Assembly (NCBI RefSeq): GCF_035599575.1 | Contig: NZ_CP141179.1 | Span: 3,100,001-3,164,000 of the forward strand | DNA length: 64,000 bases | Origin: Roseovarius sp. Pro17 | GTDB taxonomy: Bacteria > Pseudomonadota > Alphaproteobacteria > Rhodobacterales > Rhodobacteraceae | Direction: 5' to 3' | Shown: positions 17,374 to 26,850 of the stretch, in pieces | How positions within the stretch are numbered: position 1 is the first letter of the stretch | How the letters are laid out: each line of letters begins with the position of its first letter | The notes under the pieces: model-generated | Told to the model about the DNA's origin: nothing | What the model saw: the letters and a program-made list of their open reading frames with translations, nothing else | Databases searched by the model: none | Position numbers and translations under genes: made by a program

Positions 17374-20165
17374 TGCGCCTTGGCCCAGTTGGCCCCCTGC
17401 CCCGCGTCGACAATCAGCGGCACGGACAGCTTGACCACCGGCTCGGCCGCGCCCTCCATCACGTCGCGGGCGGCTTTGATGACATCGTCCACTGCGCCCT
17501 CATCAACCTCAAACAGCAGTTCGTCATGCACTTGTAGCAACATCTTGCATGGCAAGCCGTCGATCGCGTCCGGCATCCGGATCATCGCGCGGCGGATCAC
17601 ATCGGCGGCGGTGCCTTGGATCGGCGCGTTGATCGCCGCGCGCTTGGCAAATCCCGCACGTGGGCCTTTCGCGCCGATCTCGGGCGTGTGGATCTTGCGA
17701 CCAAAGAGGGTCTGGACATGCCCATGCTCTTTGGCAAAGGCCACCGTGTCGTCCATGTATGTGCGGATGCCCGGAAATCGCTCGAAATAGCGATCGATAA
17801 ACCCCTGCGCCTCGCTGCGCGGGATACGCAGGTTGCGCGCAAGACCAAACCCCGAGATGCCGTAAATCACGCCAAAGTTGATCGCCTTGGCCTGGCGGCG
17901 AATTTCCGGCGTCATGTCCTCCATCGCCACGCCAAACATCTCGCTGGCGGTCATGGCGTGAATGTCCTGCCCGTCGCGGAACGCCTGCTTCAGCGCGTCG
18001 ATATCGGCCACATGCGCCAGTATACGCAGCTCGATCTGGCTGTAGTCGAGGCTGACCAGCACCTTGCCTTCGGGCGCGACAAAGGCTTCGCGGATGCGGC
18101 GGCCCTCCTCGCTGCGCACGGGAATATTTTGCAGGTTCGGATCAGAGGACGCGAGCCGCCCGGTGTTGGCGCCCGCCTGCATATAGGACGTATGCACCCG
18201 GCCCGTATCCGGGTCGATATGGTCCTGCAACGCGTCCGTATAGGTCGATTTCAGCTTGGAGAGTTGACGCCAGTCCAGAATGCGCGCGGGCAATTCATGC
18301 TCGGTCGCCAGATCCTCCAAGACGTCGGCGCCGGTGGCGTAGGCGCCCGTCTTGCCACGCTTGCCGCCCTCAAGCGACATCTCGTCAAACAGGATTTCGC
18401 CCAACTGCTTGGGGGAGCCGACGTTGAATTTTCGCCCGGCCAACTGATGAATCTCCTCCTCCAGCGCTGCCATCTTTTGCGCGAAGGCACCCGACATGCG
18501 GCTGAGCGTGTCGCGGTCGACCTTGATCCCATTCCGCTCCATATGCGCCAGCACCGGCACCAGCGGCCGCTCCAGCGTTTCGTAAACGCGCGTCACCTGC
18601 GCGACGTGCAGCTGTGGTTTCAGCACGGTCCAGAGGCGCAGAGTGATATCAGCATCCTCAGCGGCGTATTTCACCGCATCGTCCACCGGCACGCGGTCAA
18701 AGGTGATGGCGGATTTACCGCCGCCCAAAAGCGTCTTGATCGGGATCGGTGTGTGACCCAGATACCGCTCGCTCAGCGCGTCCATGCCGTGGCCGTGCAA
18801 CCCGGCGTGCAGCGCGTACGAGATCAGCATCGTGTCGTCGATAGGCGCGATGTCGATGCCGCGGCGGGCCAGAATCTTGGAATCATACTTCATGTTCTGG
18901 CCGATTTTGAGAATGCTCGCATCCTCAAGAACCGGCTTCAGCGCCTTTAGTGCGGCGTCCGCAGGCATCTGCCCCTCGACCAAAGCGGCCCCGCCGAACA
19001 GATCACCCTCGCCCTCGCCCTTGTGCGTCAGCGGGATGTAGCAGGCCTGCCCCGGTTCGACACACAGCGATATGCCAACCAGTTCGGCCTGCATTTCATT
19101 GAGCGATGTCGTTTCGGTATCCACCGCCACATAACCGCGCGCGCGGATGCGGTCGATCCACACTTGAAGCGCTGCCATATCGGCAATTTTCTCGTACTTT
19201 GATTGGTCAATTTCCGGCATTTCCGGCGCGCCCGCGTCAGGGGCGTCGGGCGGAGTATCGTCAATCTCGGGCGCCTCGGCATCCATCGCGGTGGCGATGC
19301 GCTTGGTCAGGGTGCGAAACTCCATCTCGGCCAGAAAACCCAGCAAGACGTCGGCATCCGGGTCGCGCACCTCCAGATCGTCCAGCCCGAAATCCAATGG
19401 CATGTCGCAATCCAACTGTACCAATTGGCGCGACAGGCGAATTTGGTCGGCGTGGTCGATCAGCGTCTGGCGCCGCTTGGGTTGCTTGATCTCGCTCGCG
19501 CGTTCCAGCAGCGTGTCCAGGTCACCAAATTCGTTGATAAGCAACGCCGCCGTCTTGATCCCGATGCCCGGCGCACCCGGCACGTTATCTACCGAATCGC
19601 CTGCCAGCGCCTGCACGTCGACGACGCGATCGGGGCCAACGCCAAACTTTTCCTCGACGCCCTCGACGTCGATCCGGCGGTTCTTCATCGCATCCAGCAT
19701 CTCGACCCCGCCGCCGACCAACTGCATCATGTCCTTGTCCGAGCTGATGATCGTCACGCGCCCGCCAGCATCACGCGCCTGCACCGATAGCGTCGCGATG
19801 ATATCGTCGGCCTCGTATCCCTCGACCTCTTTGCAGGCGATATTGAACGCCTCTGTCGCGCGGCGCGTCAGCGGGATCTGCGGGCGTAATTCCTCGGGCA
19901 TCGCCTCGCGGTTGGCCTTGTAGTCGGGGAACAGATCATTGCGGAACGTATGACTGCCCTTGTCAAAGATCACAGCCACATGCGTTGCCGAATCGGACCC
20001 GTTATTGCCGTCAATGTACCGTTGCAGCATGTTGCAAAAGCCCGCCACGGCGCCAATGGGCAGACCGTCGGATTTGCGCGTCAAAGGTGGCAGCGCATGA
20101 TAGGCGCGAAAAATAAAGGCCGAGCCGTCGATCAGATGCAGATGACATCCTTTTCCAAATGACAT
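17370..20165 (-). CDS. polA: DNA polymerase I
   Basis: This encodes 931 residues with all three domains. The 5'-3' exonuclease (LIDGSAFIFRAYHALPP, SDKDMMQLV, DNVPGAPGIGIKTA) spans about residues 1-290. The 3'-5' exonuclease begins near 350 (VAVDTETTSLNEMQ), so proofreading residues are kept. The polymerase spans about 520-931, with motif A LDYSQIELRILAHV, motif B RRQAKAINFGVIYG and motif C QVHDELLFEVDE. The ATG at 20165 has AGGAG eight bases upstream. The enzyme fills Okazaki and repair gaps. Confidence 0.97.
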   Translation of the reverse strand: MSFGKGCHLHLIDGSAFIFRAYHALPPLTRKSDGLPIGAVAGFCNMLQRYIDGNNGSDSATHVAVIFDKGSHTFRNDLFPDYKANREAMPEELRPQIPLTRRATEAFNIACKEVEGYEADDIIATLSVQARDAGGRVTIISSDKDMMQLVGGGVEMLDAMKNRRIDVEGVEEKFGVGPDRVVDVQALAGDSVDNVPGAPGIGIKTAALLINEFGDLDTLLERASEIKQPKRRQTLIDHADQIRLSRQLVQLDCDMPLDFGLDDLEVRDPDADVLLGFLAEMEFRTLTKRIATAMDAEAPEIDDTPPDAPDAGAPEMPEIDQSKYEKIADMAALQVWIDRIRARGYVAVDTETTSLNEMQAELVGISLCVEPGQACYIPLTHKGEGEGDLFGGAALVEGQMPADAALKALKPVLEDASILKIGQNMKYDSKILARRGIDIAPIDDTMLISYALHAGLHGHGMDALSERYLGHTPIPIKTLLGGGKSAITFDRVPVDDAVKYAAEDADITLRLWTVLKPQLHVAQVTRVYETLERPLVPVLAHMERNGIKVDRDTLSRMSGAFAQKMAALEEEIHQLAGRKFNVGSPKQLGEILFDEMSLEGGKRGKTGAYATGADVLEDLATEHELPARILDWRQLSKLKSTYTDALQDHIDPDTGRVHTSYMQAGANTGRLASSDPNLQNIPVRSEEGRRIREAFVAPEGKVLVSLDYSQIELRILAHVADIDALKQAFRDGQDIHAMTASEMFGVAMEDMTPEIRRQAKAINFGVIYGISGFGLARNLRIPRSEAQGFIDRYFERFPGIRTYMDDTVAFAKEHGHVQTLFGRKIHTPEIGAKGPRAGFAKRAAINAPIQGTAADVIRRAMIRMPDAIDGLPCKMLLQVHDELLFEVDEGAVDDVIKAARDVMEGAAEPVVKLSVPLIVDAGQGANWAKAH

Positions 20166-20250
20166 GGGCCCGACTCCTGACACGCTTTGGTGCTTATTCT
20201 TGGTATAAATATCCAAATGCCGCCCACGCAACCAGCGCAGCGGCAGACCG

Positions 20251-20430
20251 CTAGACCTTGCCTTCGAAATCGCGGTGGATCATTCGGCAATCGCAATAGC
20301 CGCATTCGACCCAGCCACGATCCCGCGGAATCTGAAGCCAGACGCGCGGATGGCCCAGGCCCGGTCCACTGCCGTCGCAGCATACGCGATAGTCATCTAC
20401 GATCCGGATTTCGGGCGCTTTGGTCACCAT
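20251..20430 (-). CDS. Zinc-finger (CHCC) domain protein
   Basis: This small protein of 59 residues has the pattern RVCCDGSG...LGHPRVW...[13 protein letters not shown], the C-H-C-C ligands of the zf-CHCC family related to the complex I accessory subunit NDUFS6. The ATG at 20430 follows AAAGGA with nine bases between. A GTG six codons earlier is also possible. A longer open frame upstream is probably not translated because it runs into the divergent ABC gene. The role in bacteria is unknown. Confidence 0.82.
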   Translation of the reverse strand: MVTKAPEIRIVDDYRVCCDGSGPGLGHPRVWLQIPRDRGWVECGYCDCRMIHRDFEGKV

Positions 20431-20505
20431 CTGGGCGTTTCCTTTTGCCGGCACTTCCACTACCTCACGTTTATGATGGATCAACACGGCAGGGGCAAGG
20501 GCACC

Positions 20506-21435
20506 ATGGCACGCAGCGCAATCGAAATCCGGGGCCTGCGCAAGACCTATGGCGGCTCTCGGGGCAGCCCTGAAAAAGAGGCTCTGAAGGGGATTGATCT
20601 GGACATCCCGGCCGGCTCCGTCTTTGGCCTGCTTGGCCCAAACGGTGCGGGTAAGTCGACGCTGATCAACATCCTCGCGGGCCTCGTTGTCAAAACGGCG
20701 GGCAAGGTCAATATCTGGGGCTTTGACCAAGACGTGAATCCGCGCCAGAGCCGCGCGGCCATCGGCGTCATGCCGCAGGAACTGAACCTCGATCCGTTCT
20801 TCACCCCGCGCGCCGCGCTGGAGGTGCAGGCGGGTCTGTACGGCGTGCCGAAATCGCAGCGACGGAGCGACGAAATCCTCGCCCTTGTCGGGCTGGAGGA
20901 CAAGGCGAACGCCTATGCGCGCACCCTTTCCGGCGGAATGCGGCGCCGTTTATTGCTGGCCAAGGCGCTGGTGCATCGCCCCCGCGTGCTGGTGCTGGAC
21001 GAGCCGACGGCAGGCGTCGATATCGAGCTGCGCCAGATGCTGTGGGCAAATGTGCGAAAGCTGAACGATGAGGGCATGACGATCATTCTAACCACCCACT
21101 ACCTAGAAGAGGCTGAGGAAATGTGCGACCAGATCGCCATTATCAACCACGGCGAAGTGGTGGCGCGCGACAGCACGTCGAACCTGCTCGCACAGCTCGA
21201 CACGCGCAGCATGATCATCATCCCCGACGGCGACGTTGCGCGATTGCCCGAGGCACCCGGTATCGACGTTACACGTCGGGGCGGCGGCGTGCTGGCGCTT
21301 AGCTACAGCGCCGGGAAAACCAGCGCCGAAGAGGTGCTGGCTGCCGTTCACGATGCCGGTATCCGCATCCGCGATGTGCGCACCGAACAGGCCGACCTTC
21401 AGGATGTATTTCTGGAACTGACACGCAGCCGCTGA
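20506..21435 (+). CDS. ABC transporter ATP-binding protein (ABC-2 type)
   Basis: This encodes 309 residues. It has Walker [14 protein letters not shown]-loop VMPQELNLD, signature [15 protein letters not shown], Walker [13 protein letters not shown] and H-loop [12 protein letters not shown]. The tail after residue 230 is the short C-terminal domain of drug/polysaccharide ABC-2 exporters (CcmA/YadG type). The ATG at 20506 has AGGG upstream; the open frame starts earlier at 20275, overlapping the divergent zinc-finger gene. No ABC-2 permease follows: the next genes are on the other strand. The partner permease must lie elsewhere. Confidence 0.9.
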   Translation: MARSAIEIRGLRKTYGGSRGSPEKEALKGIDLDIPAGSVFGLLGPNGAGKSTLINILAGLVVKTAGKVNIWGFDQDVNPRQSRAAIGVMPQELNLDPFFTPRAALEVQAGLYGVPKSQRRSDEILALVGLEDKANAYARTLSGGMRRRLLLAKALVHRPRVLVLDEPTAGVDIELRQMLWANVRKLNDEGMTIILTTHYLEEAEEMCDQIAIINHGEVVARDSTSNLLAQLDTRSMIIIPDGDVARLPEAPGIDVTRRGGGVLALSYSAGKTSAEEVLAAVHDAGIRIRDVRTEQADLQDVFLELTRSR

Positions 21436-21490
21436 GGGTTCATGTAACATCCCCGCAAAGACGGGATGCGTGGCATTACCGCAAACCAAG

Positions 21491-21838
21491 CTAGTCTAAG
21501 CTGCGCCCCTCGGGCCCCGAATAGGCGCGTTCAACCTTGGCGATGCGCAACTCGTAATGGGTATACCATTTGTCGATCCCGTATTTCTGCGCGACCAGAT
21601 GCTGCGCCTGCGCCTTCCATGCACGAATGCTGTCCTCATCGCGCCAATAGGACACGGTGATGCCCAGCCTTTCGGAATCGCGCGCACTTTCGGCTCCGAG
21701 GCAACCGGGCTGCTTTAGCGCCAGATCGAACATGGCGTCGCCCATCGCCGCATATCCGGCGTCCTTCTGGCTCAGGAGGCTGGTAAAGATGACCGCGTAG
21801 TAAGGCGGCGCCGGTGTTTTGGCGAACCGCTCATTCAT
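21491..21838 (-). CDS. Antibiotic biosynthesis monooxygenase (ABM) domain protein
   Basis: This encodes 115 residues of a ferredoxin-like alpha-beta barrel: YYAVIFTSLLSQKDAGYAAM, the ABM core FDLALKQPGCLGAESAR, then LGITVSYWRDEDSIRAWK. Members are heme-degrading or quinone-modifying monooxygenases, but many are uncharacterised. The ATG at 21838 overlaps the stop of the ancestral VOC reading frame (ATGA), indicating that both once formed one operon. The VOC gene is now broken, so coupling by read-through no longer works as it did. Confidence 0.85.
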   Translation of the reverse strand: MNERFAKTPAPPYYAVIFTSLLSQKDAGYAAMGDAMFDLALKQPGCLGAESARDSERLGITVSYWRDEDSIRAWKAQAQHLVAQKYGIDKWYTHYELRIAKVERAYSGPEGRSLD

Positions 21839-22139
21839 GGTGTGGCCTGTTCGGGCTTACGATCCAGATGCGATAGCACGTTCACCAGCTTTCCCGCCGG
21901 GTCGCACTGGCATGGACGGCGTCAACGTCATCCACCTCAATCGACAAGTCCGGCACCGGCGTTCCCGAGCCACCCTCCCTGGCGATACTGATCTGCACCA
22001 ATGCTGTGCATTCGCCCGCCAAAGTTGCGATCCAACCGTGATCCATCACCACACGCAGCCCGAAAAGATCACCGTAAAAGGCGCGCATCTGTGCAACGTC
22101 CTCAGACGCGACATTCGCAACGATGCGCAAAACGGCCAT
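21835..22139 (-). pseudogene. VOC-family (glyoxalase-like) gene with internal deletion and frameshift
   Basis: From the ATG at 22139 the frame reads a clean VOC N-terminal half (MAVLRIVANVASEDVAQM, FYGDLFGLRVVMDHGW, DLSIEVDDVDAVHA). It then turns into unrelated residues and stops at 21882. In another frame the DNA continues as DPAGKLVNVLSHLDRKPEQA and ends in a TGA at 21835. That TGA overlaps the ABM start as ATGA, and the segment is the usual VOC C-terminus. About 25 residues between (normally the PW..R.FFVR stretch) are missing. A deletion not divisible by three is the simplest reading. Confidence 0.8.
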
Positions 22140-22147
22140 GGCTGGCT

Positions 22148-22528
22148 TCAGCCCCTGTCCAGCAGCCGCCCCAGCGGTCGCCCGCCCAGCACATGCATAT
22201 GCAGATGCGGCACCTCCTGCGCCCCATGCGGACCGGCGTTCGAAATTACGCGAAACCCGCCCTCCGCACCCGCGCCATCCAAGCCGGCCATGCGGCAGAC
22301 CTCGCCGACGGCGCGGGTGAAATCGGCGATTTCAGCGTCGCTCGCCTCGGCGGCGAAATGGTCGTAGCTGACATAGGCGCCCTTGGGGATCACCAGCACA
22401 TGCACTGGCGCCTGCGGCGATATATCCTTGAATGCAAGGCTATGGGCTGTCTCGAGCACCGTGTCGTTCGGGATCTCGCCGCGAAGGATCTTGGCAAAGA
22501 TGTTCTGGTCGTCATAGTCAAAAGCCAT
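22148..22528 (-). CDS. HIT-family (HINT-like) nucleotide hydrolase
   Basis: This 126-residue protein has the histidine-triad motif HLHMHVLGG near its C-terminus, the N-terminal DDQNIFAKILRGEIP, and VHVLVIPKGAYVSYDHFA. HINT proteins hydrolyse adenosine phosphoramidates and related conjugates. The stop lies eight bases before the start of the broken VOC gene, and the DUF5928 gene ends upstream at 22538, so it sits inside a run of minus-strand genes. Typical length for HINT. Confidence 0.93.
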   Translation of the reverse strand: MAFDYDDQNIFAKILRGEIPNDTVLETAHSLAFKDISPQAPVHVLVIPKGAYVSYDHFAAEASDAEIADFTRAVGEVCRMAGLDGAGAEGGFRVISNAGPHGAQEVPHLHMHVLGGRPLGRLLDRG

Positions 22529-22537
22529 AGTGAATCC

Positions 22538-24115
22538 TCAGTCTGCAAAAAGATGATCGGTCCGCGCGATACCCAGCGCCTGCTCGTAACCGATGCTCAG
22601 GAATTTCGAGATCGGGATGGCGTTATCCTCGTCGGTGGCGTTCTGACGCATGATATAGTGATGCTCGAACTCGGCATCGCGCATCTTGTCGCTTTCAAAC
22701 GTCGTTTGACCCCTGATCGTGGGCAACAGCCGCTCGAGCGTCTCGTCCGACGTCTGCTCACCGGCGAGGCCAACGCGCACGGCGTGGCCGATGAGGTAGT
22801 CGTCGGAAAAGACGCACTGGATTTCCAGCAATCGCGTGGTTGAGCGGTCGCCGCAGAAATCCGCAAGCAGGTCGAGATCGCCGGGGTCCATGCACACGAT
22901 CATGCGGTCGGTATCGTGATAGTCGAACAGCATCCGCATCAGCGCGCGCCGGTGGCGCGTCCGCTTGCCCAGGCTCGCCTGAATGCCGCCCAGATCCGGC
23001 AGTGCGGTGCTTTCCTCGTTGAACAGATACTCGGTCGCGGGCACGTTCGTGACCTCGCGGGTCCGCTCCAGCAAACGCTTGGCGACGTGCCACTTCTTAC
23101 ACACAATGATCATCAGTTCGCGGTGACGGCCCAGCGTGCTCTCCGTCTCCCAGAAGCGCGAGGCAAAGCGACGGCCAATCCGGCCCTGCGCGGTCAGGAA
23201 CTTGAAGAGGCTGCGCCCCTCGTTCGAAATCTTGAACTCGACCTGATCGTCGGCATAGAGCGCGGCAAGACGCTGCTTCAGCACGCTCGCCTCAGGGCTG
23301 ATCTTGCGCGCGAACAGAAAATCCTGACCCAGCAAAAGATCGTAATGATCATTATAAAAGGTCTGCGGCATCCCGTAGTCGGTGAACATCAGAAACGTCA
23401 GGGCGCGCGTGCGGATCTCGGATTCCGGCACAATATGCCGTACGAGGGTCTGAAAGAACGTCTCGTCAGGGATCCACGTCGTGCGGAAAAAGCGCATGAC
23501 GTCGCGCCGCTGGCGGGTAAACTCTAAAATCCACTCCACCGTACGGCGGCGCAGACACCACCACTGGCTGCCAATCTGGACCTGTATATCATGCGGGATA
23601 TCTCGGCTGAGGCCCAGCCTGCGCTGAAGGTTGAACGACGTGTCGAACAGCCACTTATGCTTGCGCTCGTTGAAAAAGTGGCGATAGATCAGCCGCTCTT
23701 CTTTCATGCCGGTCTTGATCCAGTCGCTTTCGAAAAAATCGAAGCTCTCTATGTAATCCACATCTTCGCGGTCAAGGAATTCGTGCGCATAGCGCGCCGA
23801 CTTGATCGCGGCGCAATCGCCCGACAGCATGTAGAAATGCGTGGCGCGCGGAAAGGCGCTCACAGCCGCCTCGATCGCAAGCAGCGTCGCCTTCACAAGG
23901 CTCCATTCGCCCCAGCCGCACTTGATCCGCTTTCGCGCGAAGCAGACGTTCGGATTATCTGCCAGCGCCGTCTTGATCCGCCGGAAATGCGCTGGTTTCG
24001 CGCGACCATCAAAATGGATCGCGATGCAATCACCTACAGCCGTCAGCATCTCGGCCTGCGCGATGATGGCCTCGGGATCCTTGTGGCACAAAAGTATGTA
24101 GGCAATTTTCGCCAT
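22538..24115 (-). CDS. GT14-like (core-2/I-branching) glycosyltransferase with DUF5928 domain
   Basis: This encodes 525 residues. Residues 1-290 resemble GT14 beta-1,6-N-acetylglucosaminyltransferases: AYILLCHKDPEAIIAQ, HFYMLSGDCAAIKSA, QIGSQWWCLRRRTVEWI and TWIPDETFFQTLVRH. The rest (from about 300) is a rhodobacterial extension (DUF5928), with TESTLGRHRELMIIVCKKWH and CMDPGDLDLLADFCGDRS. It is probably cytoplasmic and acts in surface glycan or glycoprotein synthesis. A sulfotransferase gene starts divergently 148 bases away; the two may modify the same glycan. The acceptor is unknown. Confidence 0.82.
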   Translation of the reverse strand: MAKIAYILLCHKDPEAIIAQAEMLTAVGDCIAIHFDGRAKPAHFRRIKTALADNPNVCFARKRIKCGWGEWSLVKATLLAIEAAVSAFPRATHFYMLSGDCAAIKSARYAHEFLDREDVDYIESFDFFESDWIKTGMKEERLIYRHFFNERKHKWLFDTSFNLQRRLGLSRDIPHDIQVQIGSQWWCLRRRTVEWILEFTRQRRDVMRFFRTTWIPDETFFQTLVRHIVPESEIRTRALTFLMFTDYGMPQTFYNDHYDLLLGQDFLFARKISPEASVLKQRLAALYADDQVEFKISNEGRSLFKFLTAQGRIGRRFASRFWETESTLGRHRELMIIVCKKWHVAKRLLERTREVTNVPATEYLFNEESTALPDLGGIQASLGKRTRHRRALMRMLFDYHDTDRMIVCMDPGDLDLLADFCGDRSTTRLLEIQCVFSDDYLIGHAVRVGLAGEQTSDETLERLLPTIRGQTTFESDKMRDAEFEHHYIMRQNATDEDNAIPISKFLSIGYEQALGIARTDHLFAD

Positions 24116-24263
24116 GTGGGAAACAGACTACCTCTTGTTCTGCCGATTGTTTATAGTGATAATCCCGATCATGCGTTGATGAAACAGTAATAATTCTGTT
24201 TTATAACGACAGAGAACAATAAGTCCCGAACGGGACATCAGAGGTTTTGCGAGGGCAGTGATC

Positions 24264-25082
24264 ATGGGGTTTCCCGGCACATGGATGACCCAAAGCGAAA
24301 GCGTGGTCTACCGCGTAGTGCCCAAGTGCGCCTGCTCGACCATCGGTCAGATCATGTATTACTCGGATCATGGTACCTTCTTTGACGGTGATATCCACGA
24401 CGCCAAGGATGGGCTTCATAAATGGGCGCTGGACGAAAGCCAGCCACTGATCACGGCCAACGTCAAGACGCACAGCTCTTACGCGTTCACCTGCGTGCGC
24501 AATCCTTACACACGCATCCTCAGCTCGTTCTTTGACAAGATTTGCGGCATCCAACGCAACGGCAAACGCTATCGTGGCAAGCTGGTACCGCTACTGGTGC
24601 AGAAATACGGGATCGAGGTCGGCGGCGAGGACGGCAAGCAAGAGTTCGACCAGATCGCCAGCTTTCGCCGGTTTTTGCTGTTCGCGCGCGATACAATCCG
24701 TTGGCGCCGCCCGATGGAGCCCGACATCCACTGGTCCGCAATGTCAGGCCATGTCAGCACCTACATCGTCAATGGTGGCACGTATGATCGCATCTTTTGG
24801 ACCGAGGCGTTCAACGATGGGATGCAGGATGTACTAGACGCGATAGATGCCCCTCACAGGGTCGATTTAGGCACCATGCCACGCTTTAACGAAAGCGAGG
24901 GGCATGGCCCCAAACGCGCGCATCCGGTCGAGGATTACTTCGACGATCTGTCGATGCATCTGGTCTACGAGATCTACAAGCAAGATTTCGAACTATTCAA
25001 ATACGACTTCGCCGATCCGTCAAACAAGATGCCGATCGGTGAAATTGACCTCCACGAGGTCCACGCCAAACTGGGTGAATGA
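24264..25082 (+). CDS. Sulfotransferase family protein
   Basis: This encodes 272 residues. The PAPS-binding 5'-phosphosulfate loop is VVPKCACSTIGQIMYY (about residue 20) and the 3'-phosphate site is FTCVRNPYTRILSSFFDK (about residue 78). This pattern marks the membrane-type carbohydrate sulfotransferase (Sulfotransfer_2-like) family. The protein has no signal peptide, so it acts in the cytosol on lipid-linked or nucleotide-linked sugars. The ATG at 24264 has GAGG upstream; a GTG two codons earlier is possible. The divergent GT14-like gene supports a glycan substrate. Confidence 0.85.
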   Translation: MGFPGTWMTQSESVVYRVVPKCACSTIGQIMYYSDHGTFFDGDIHDAKDGLHKWALDESQPLITANVKTHSSYAFTCVRNPYTRILSSFFDKICGIQRNGKRYRGKLVPLLVQKYGIEVGGEDGKQEFDQIASFRRFLLFARDTIRWRRPMEPDIHWSAMSGHVSTYIVNGGTYDRIFWTEAFNDGMQDVLDAIDAPHRVDLGTMPRFNESEGHGPKRAHPVEDYFDDLSMHLVYEIYKQDFELFKYDFADPSNKMPIGEIDLHEVHAKLGE

Positions 25083-25454
25083 GGGATCAGCGCAAGCGCC
25101 CTTGGCTGGCAGGAGGATTTGGATATTTCCCCCGAGAAAAATCCTGGGCCGCCCTGATCCAACATCTGCCAGAACCAGAGGCGTGGCCCAGTCCGGCAAA
25201 CCGGTGGGTCGCCCAAGGACCAGCCGCGCATCGCCCCGCTGTGCATCGCTATCCTGAGCATTTCCCTTTTAAACTGGTCGGCCGCGATGTTTGGGAATGC
25301 GGAGAGCCAAAGGTGGCGACTGAGGTGCGCGCTTTCTTTGCCCCCCCGACCTCTCTGTTTCAGTTCTGCATCACCGAAAATCGGCACATATTGGCACAGG
25401 GTGCGCCTAACGGTGCTGTCTCAAAATAAGTATAGAATTTTTTCGGAGATAAAC
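25083..25454. other. Intergenic stretch between sulfotransferase and tRNA-Pro
   Basis: This 372-base stretch holds the 53-base intergenic repeat at 25096-25148 and otherwise nothing I can name. One open frame on each strand crosses it, but both lack ribosome sites and family resemblance. The codon content is not clearly coding. Confidence 0.5.
25096..25148 (+). repeat. Intergenic repeat, copy A
   Basis: The core CTTGGCTGGCAGGAGGAT followed by TTGGATATTTC, then GAAAAATCCTGGG, lies 13 bases past the sulfotransferase stop. A related copy (B) is at 30751-30805, also just after a plus-strand gene. They match over most of about 50 bases, with one indel in the GGATTT part. Confidence 0.6.
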
Positions 25455-25531
25455 TGGTCGGGCTGAGAGGATTCGAACCTCCGACCCCCTGCTCCCGAAG
25501 CAGGTGCGCTACCAGGCTGCGCTACAGCCCG
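25455..25531 (-). tRNA. tRNA-Pro (anticodon CGG)
   Basis: This 77-base cloverleaf lies on the minus strand. The acceptor CGGGCTG pairs with CAGCCCG, the anticodon stem-loop is CCTGC-TTCGGGA-GCAGG with anticodon CGG, and the T loop is GGTTCGAATCC. The CCA end is encoded (TGG at 25455-25457 on the plus strand). It reads CCG proline codons, which are frequent in this GC-rich DNA. It lies upstream of, and antisense in order to, nothing else. Confidence 0.97.
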
Positions 25532-25629
25532 ACCGTGGCGCGAGCGATAGACGAGGGGATCGCCCTTGGCAATCCCTCAAATAGGCGGCGCCGGGCCAGG
25601 TTTGGGACAGGCCGGGCGCCGCGACAGGC

Positions 25630-26736
25630 TTAAAGGCTGGCGTTAAGGGCCGCGACGATCGCATCACCCATCTGACCCGTATTCAGCGGCGTGCCGCCGT
25701 CCGGACCCATCAGATCGGGTGTGCGTGCGCCATTCGCCAACACGGCCTCGACCGCCCGCTCCAGCCGTGTCGCCTCATCGCCTTTGTCGAATGAATAGCG
25801 CAGCGCCATGGCAAAGCTGAGGATGCAGGCAATCGGGTTTGCCTTGCCCTGACCCGCGATGTCGGGGGCCGAGCCATGGACCGGCTCATAAAGCGCCTTG
25901 GGCCGGCCGTTTGCCATCGGCGCGCCAAGGCTGGCCGAGGGCAGCATCCCGAGTGATCCGGTCAGCATCGCGGCGGCATCGGACAGGATGTCGCCAAAGA
26001 GGTTGTCGGTGACGATCACGTCGAACTGCTTGGGGTTGCGGCAGAGCTGCATCGCGCCCGCGTCGGCATACATATGGCTGAGCTGGACGTCGGCGTAGCT
26101 TTCGGCGTGCACCTTAGTGACGACCTCGCGCCATAGAATCCCGCTCTCCATCACGTTGGCTTTTTCCATCGAGCAGACCTTGTTGCCACGGCGGCGGGCC
26201 AGCTCGAATGCGGCGCGCGCGACGCGGTCAATCTCGGACGTGGTGTAGCGCTGGGTGTTGATGCCGACACGCTCGCCATTTTCCTCGAAAATGCCGCGCG
26301 GCTCGCCGAAATAGATGCCGCTGGTCAGCTCGCGCACGATCATGATGTCGAGGCCGGCGACAATCTCTTTCTTCAAGCTGCTGAAATCGGCCAGCGCGTC
26401 AAAGCACTGCGCCGGACGCAGGTTGGCAAAAAGGTCCATTTCCTTGCGCAAGCGCAGCAGCCCACGCTCTGGCTTGACCGAGAAATCGAGGTCATCGTAT
26501 TTCGGCCCGCCCACAGCGCCCAGCATGACCGCATCAACCTGTTGCGCCTTGGCCATCGTGTCGTCATGCAGGGGGGTGCCGTGTTTGTCATAGGCGCATC
26601 CGCCGACAAGGTCGGTGATGACGTCAAAGGGCATGTCGCGCTTGTCGCCATACCAGTCGATGACCTTCATCACCTCGTCCATGACTTCGGGGCCGATCCC
26701 GTCACCGGGCAGAATGAGAAGCGAATGGGTGCTCAT
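25630..26736 (-). CDS. leuB: 3-isopropylmalate dehydrogenase
   Basis: This encodes 368 residues of the isocitrate/isopropylmalate dehydrogenase family, the third step of leucine synthesis. Signatures are [38 protein letters not shown] (LeuB-specific), [16 protein letters not shown], the metal site [17 protein letters not shown], and the NAD loop [20 protein letters not shown]. The ATG at 26736 is preceded by GAGG at nine bases. No other leu genes are in the window; leuCD commonly lie nearby in roseobacters and may be outside. Confidence 0.96.
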   Translation of the reverse strand: MSTHSLLILPGDGIGPEVMDEVMKVIDWYGDKRDMPFDVITDLVGGCAYDKHGTPLHDDTMAKAQQVDAVMLGAVGGPKYDDLDFSVKPERGLLRLRKEMDLFANLRPAQCFDALADFSSLKKEIVAGLDIMIVRELTSGIYFGEPRGIFEENGERVGINTQRYTTSEIDRVARAAFELARRRGNKVCSMEKANVMESGILWREVVTKVHAESYADVQLSHMYADAGAMQLCRNPKQFDVIVTDNLFGDILSDAAAMLTGSLGMLPSASLGAPMANGRPKALYEPVHGSAPDIAGQGKANPIACILSFAMALRYSFDKGDEATRLERAVEAVLANGARTPDLMGPDGGTPLNTGQMGDAIVAALNASL

Positions 26737-26850
26737 GTGGGGCGTCCTCTTGGGATGATGCGCGTTGGCAAATCGGGTATAGCGAAGTGGTGGAATGGTC
26801 AAGAATTGGTGCGGTATGGGAACAGCGAAGATGCCTGATTCATGCTGCTC

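Noticed and set aside
17616..18950. 444-codon plus-strand open frame opposite polA
   Set aside because: It is antisense to the polymerase domain, whose motifs are intact; no ribosome site is present.
25079..25429. 116-codon plus-strand frame after the sulfotransferase
   Set aside because: It crosses an intergenic repeat, overlaps the sulfotransferase end, and has no domain resemblance.
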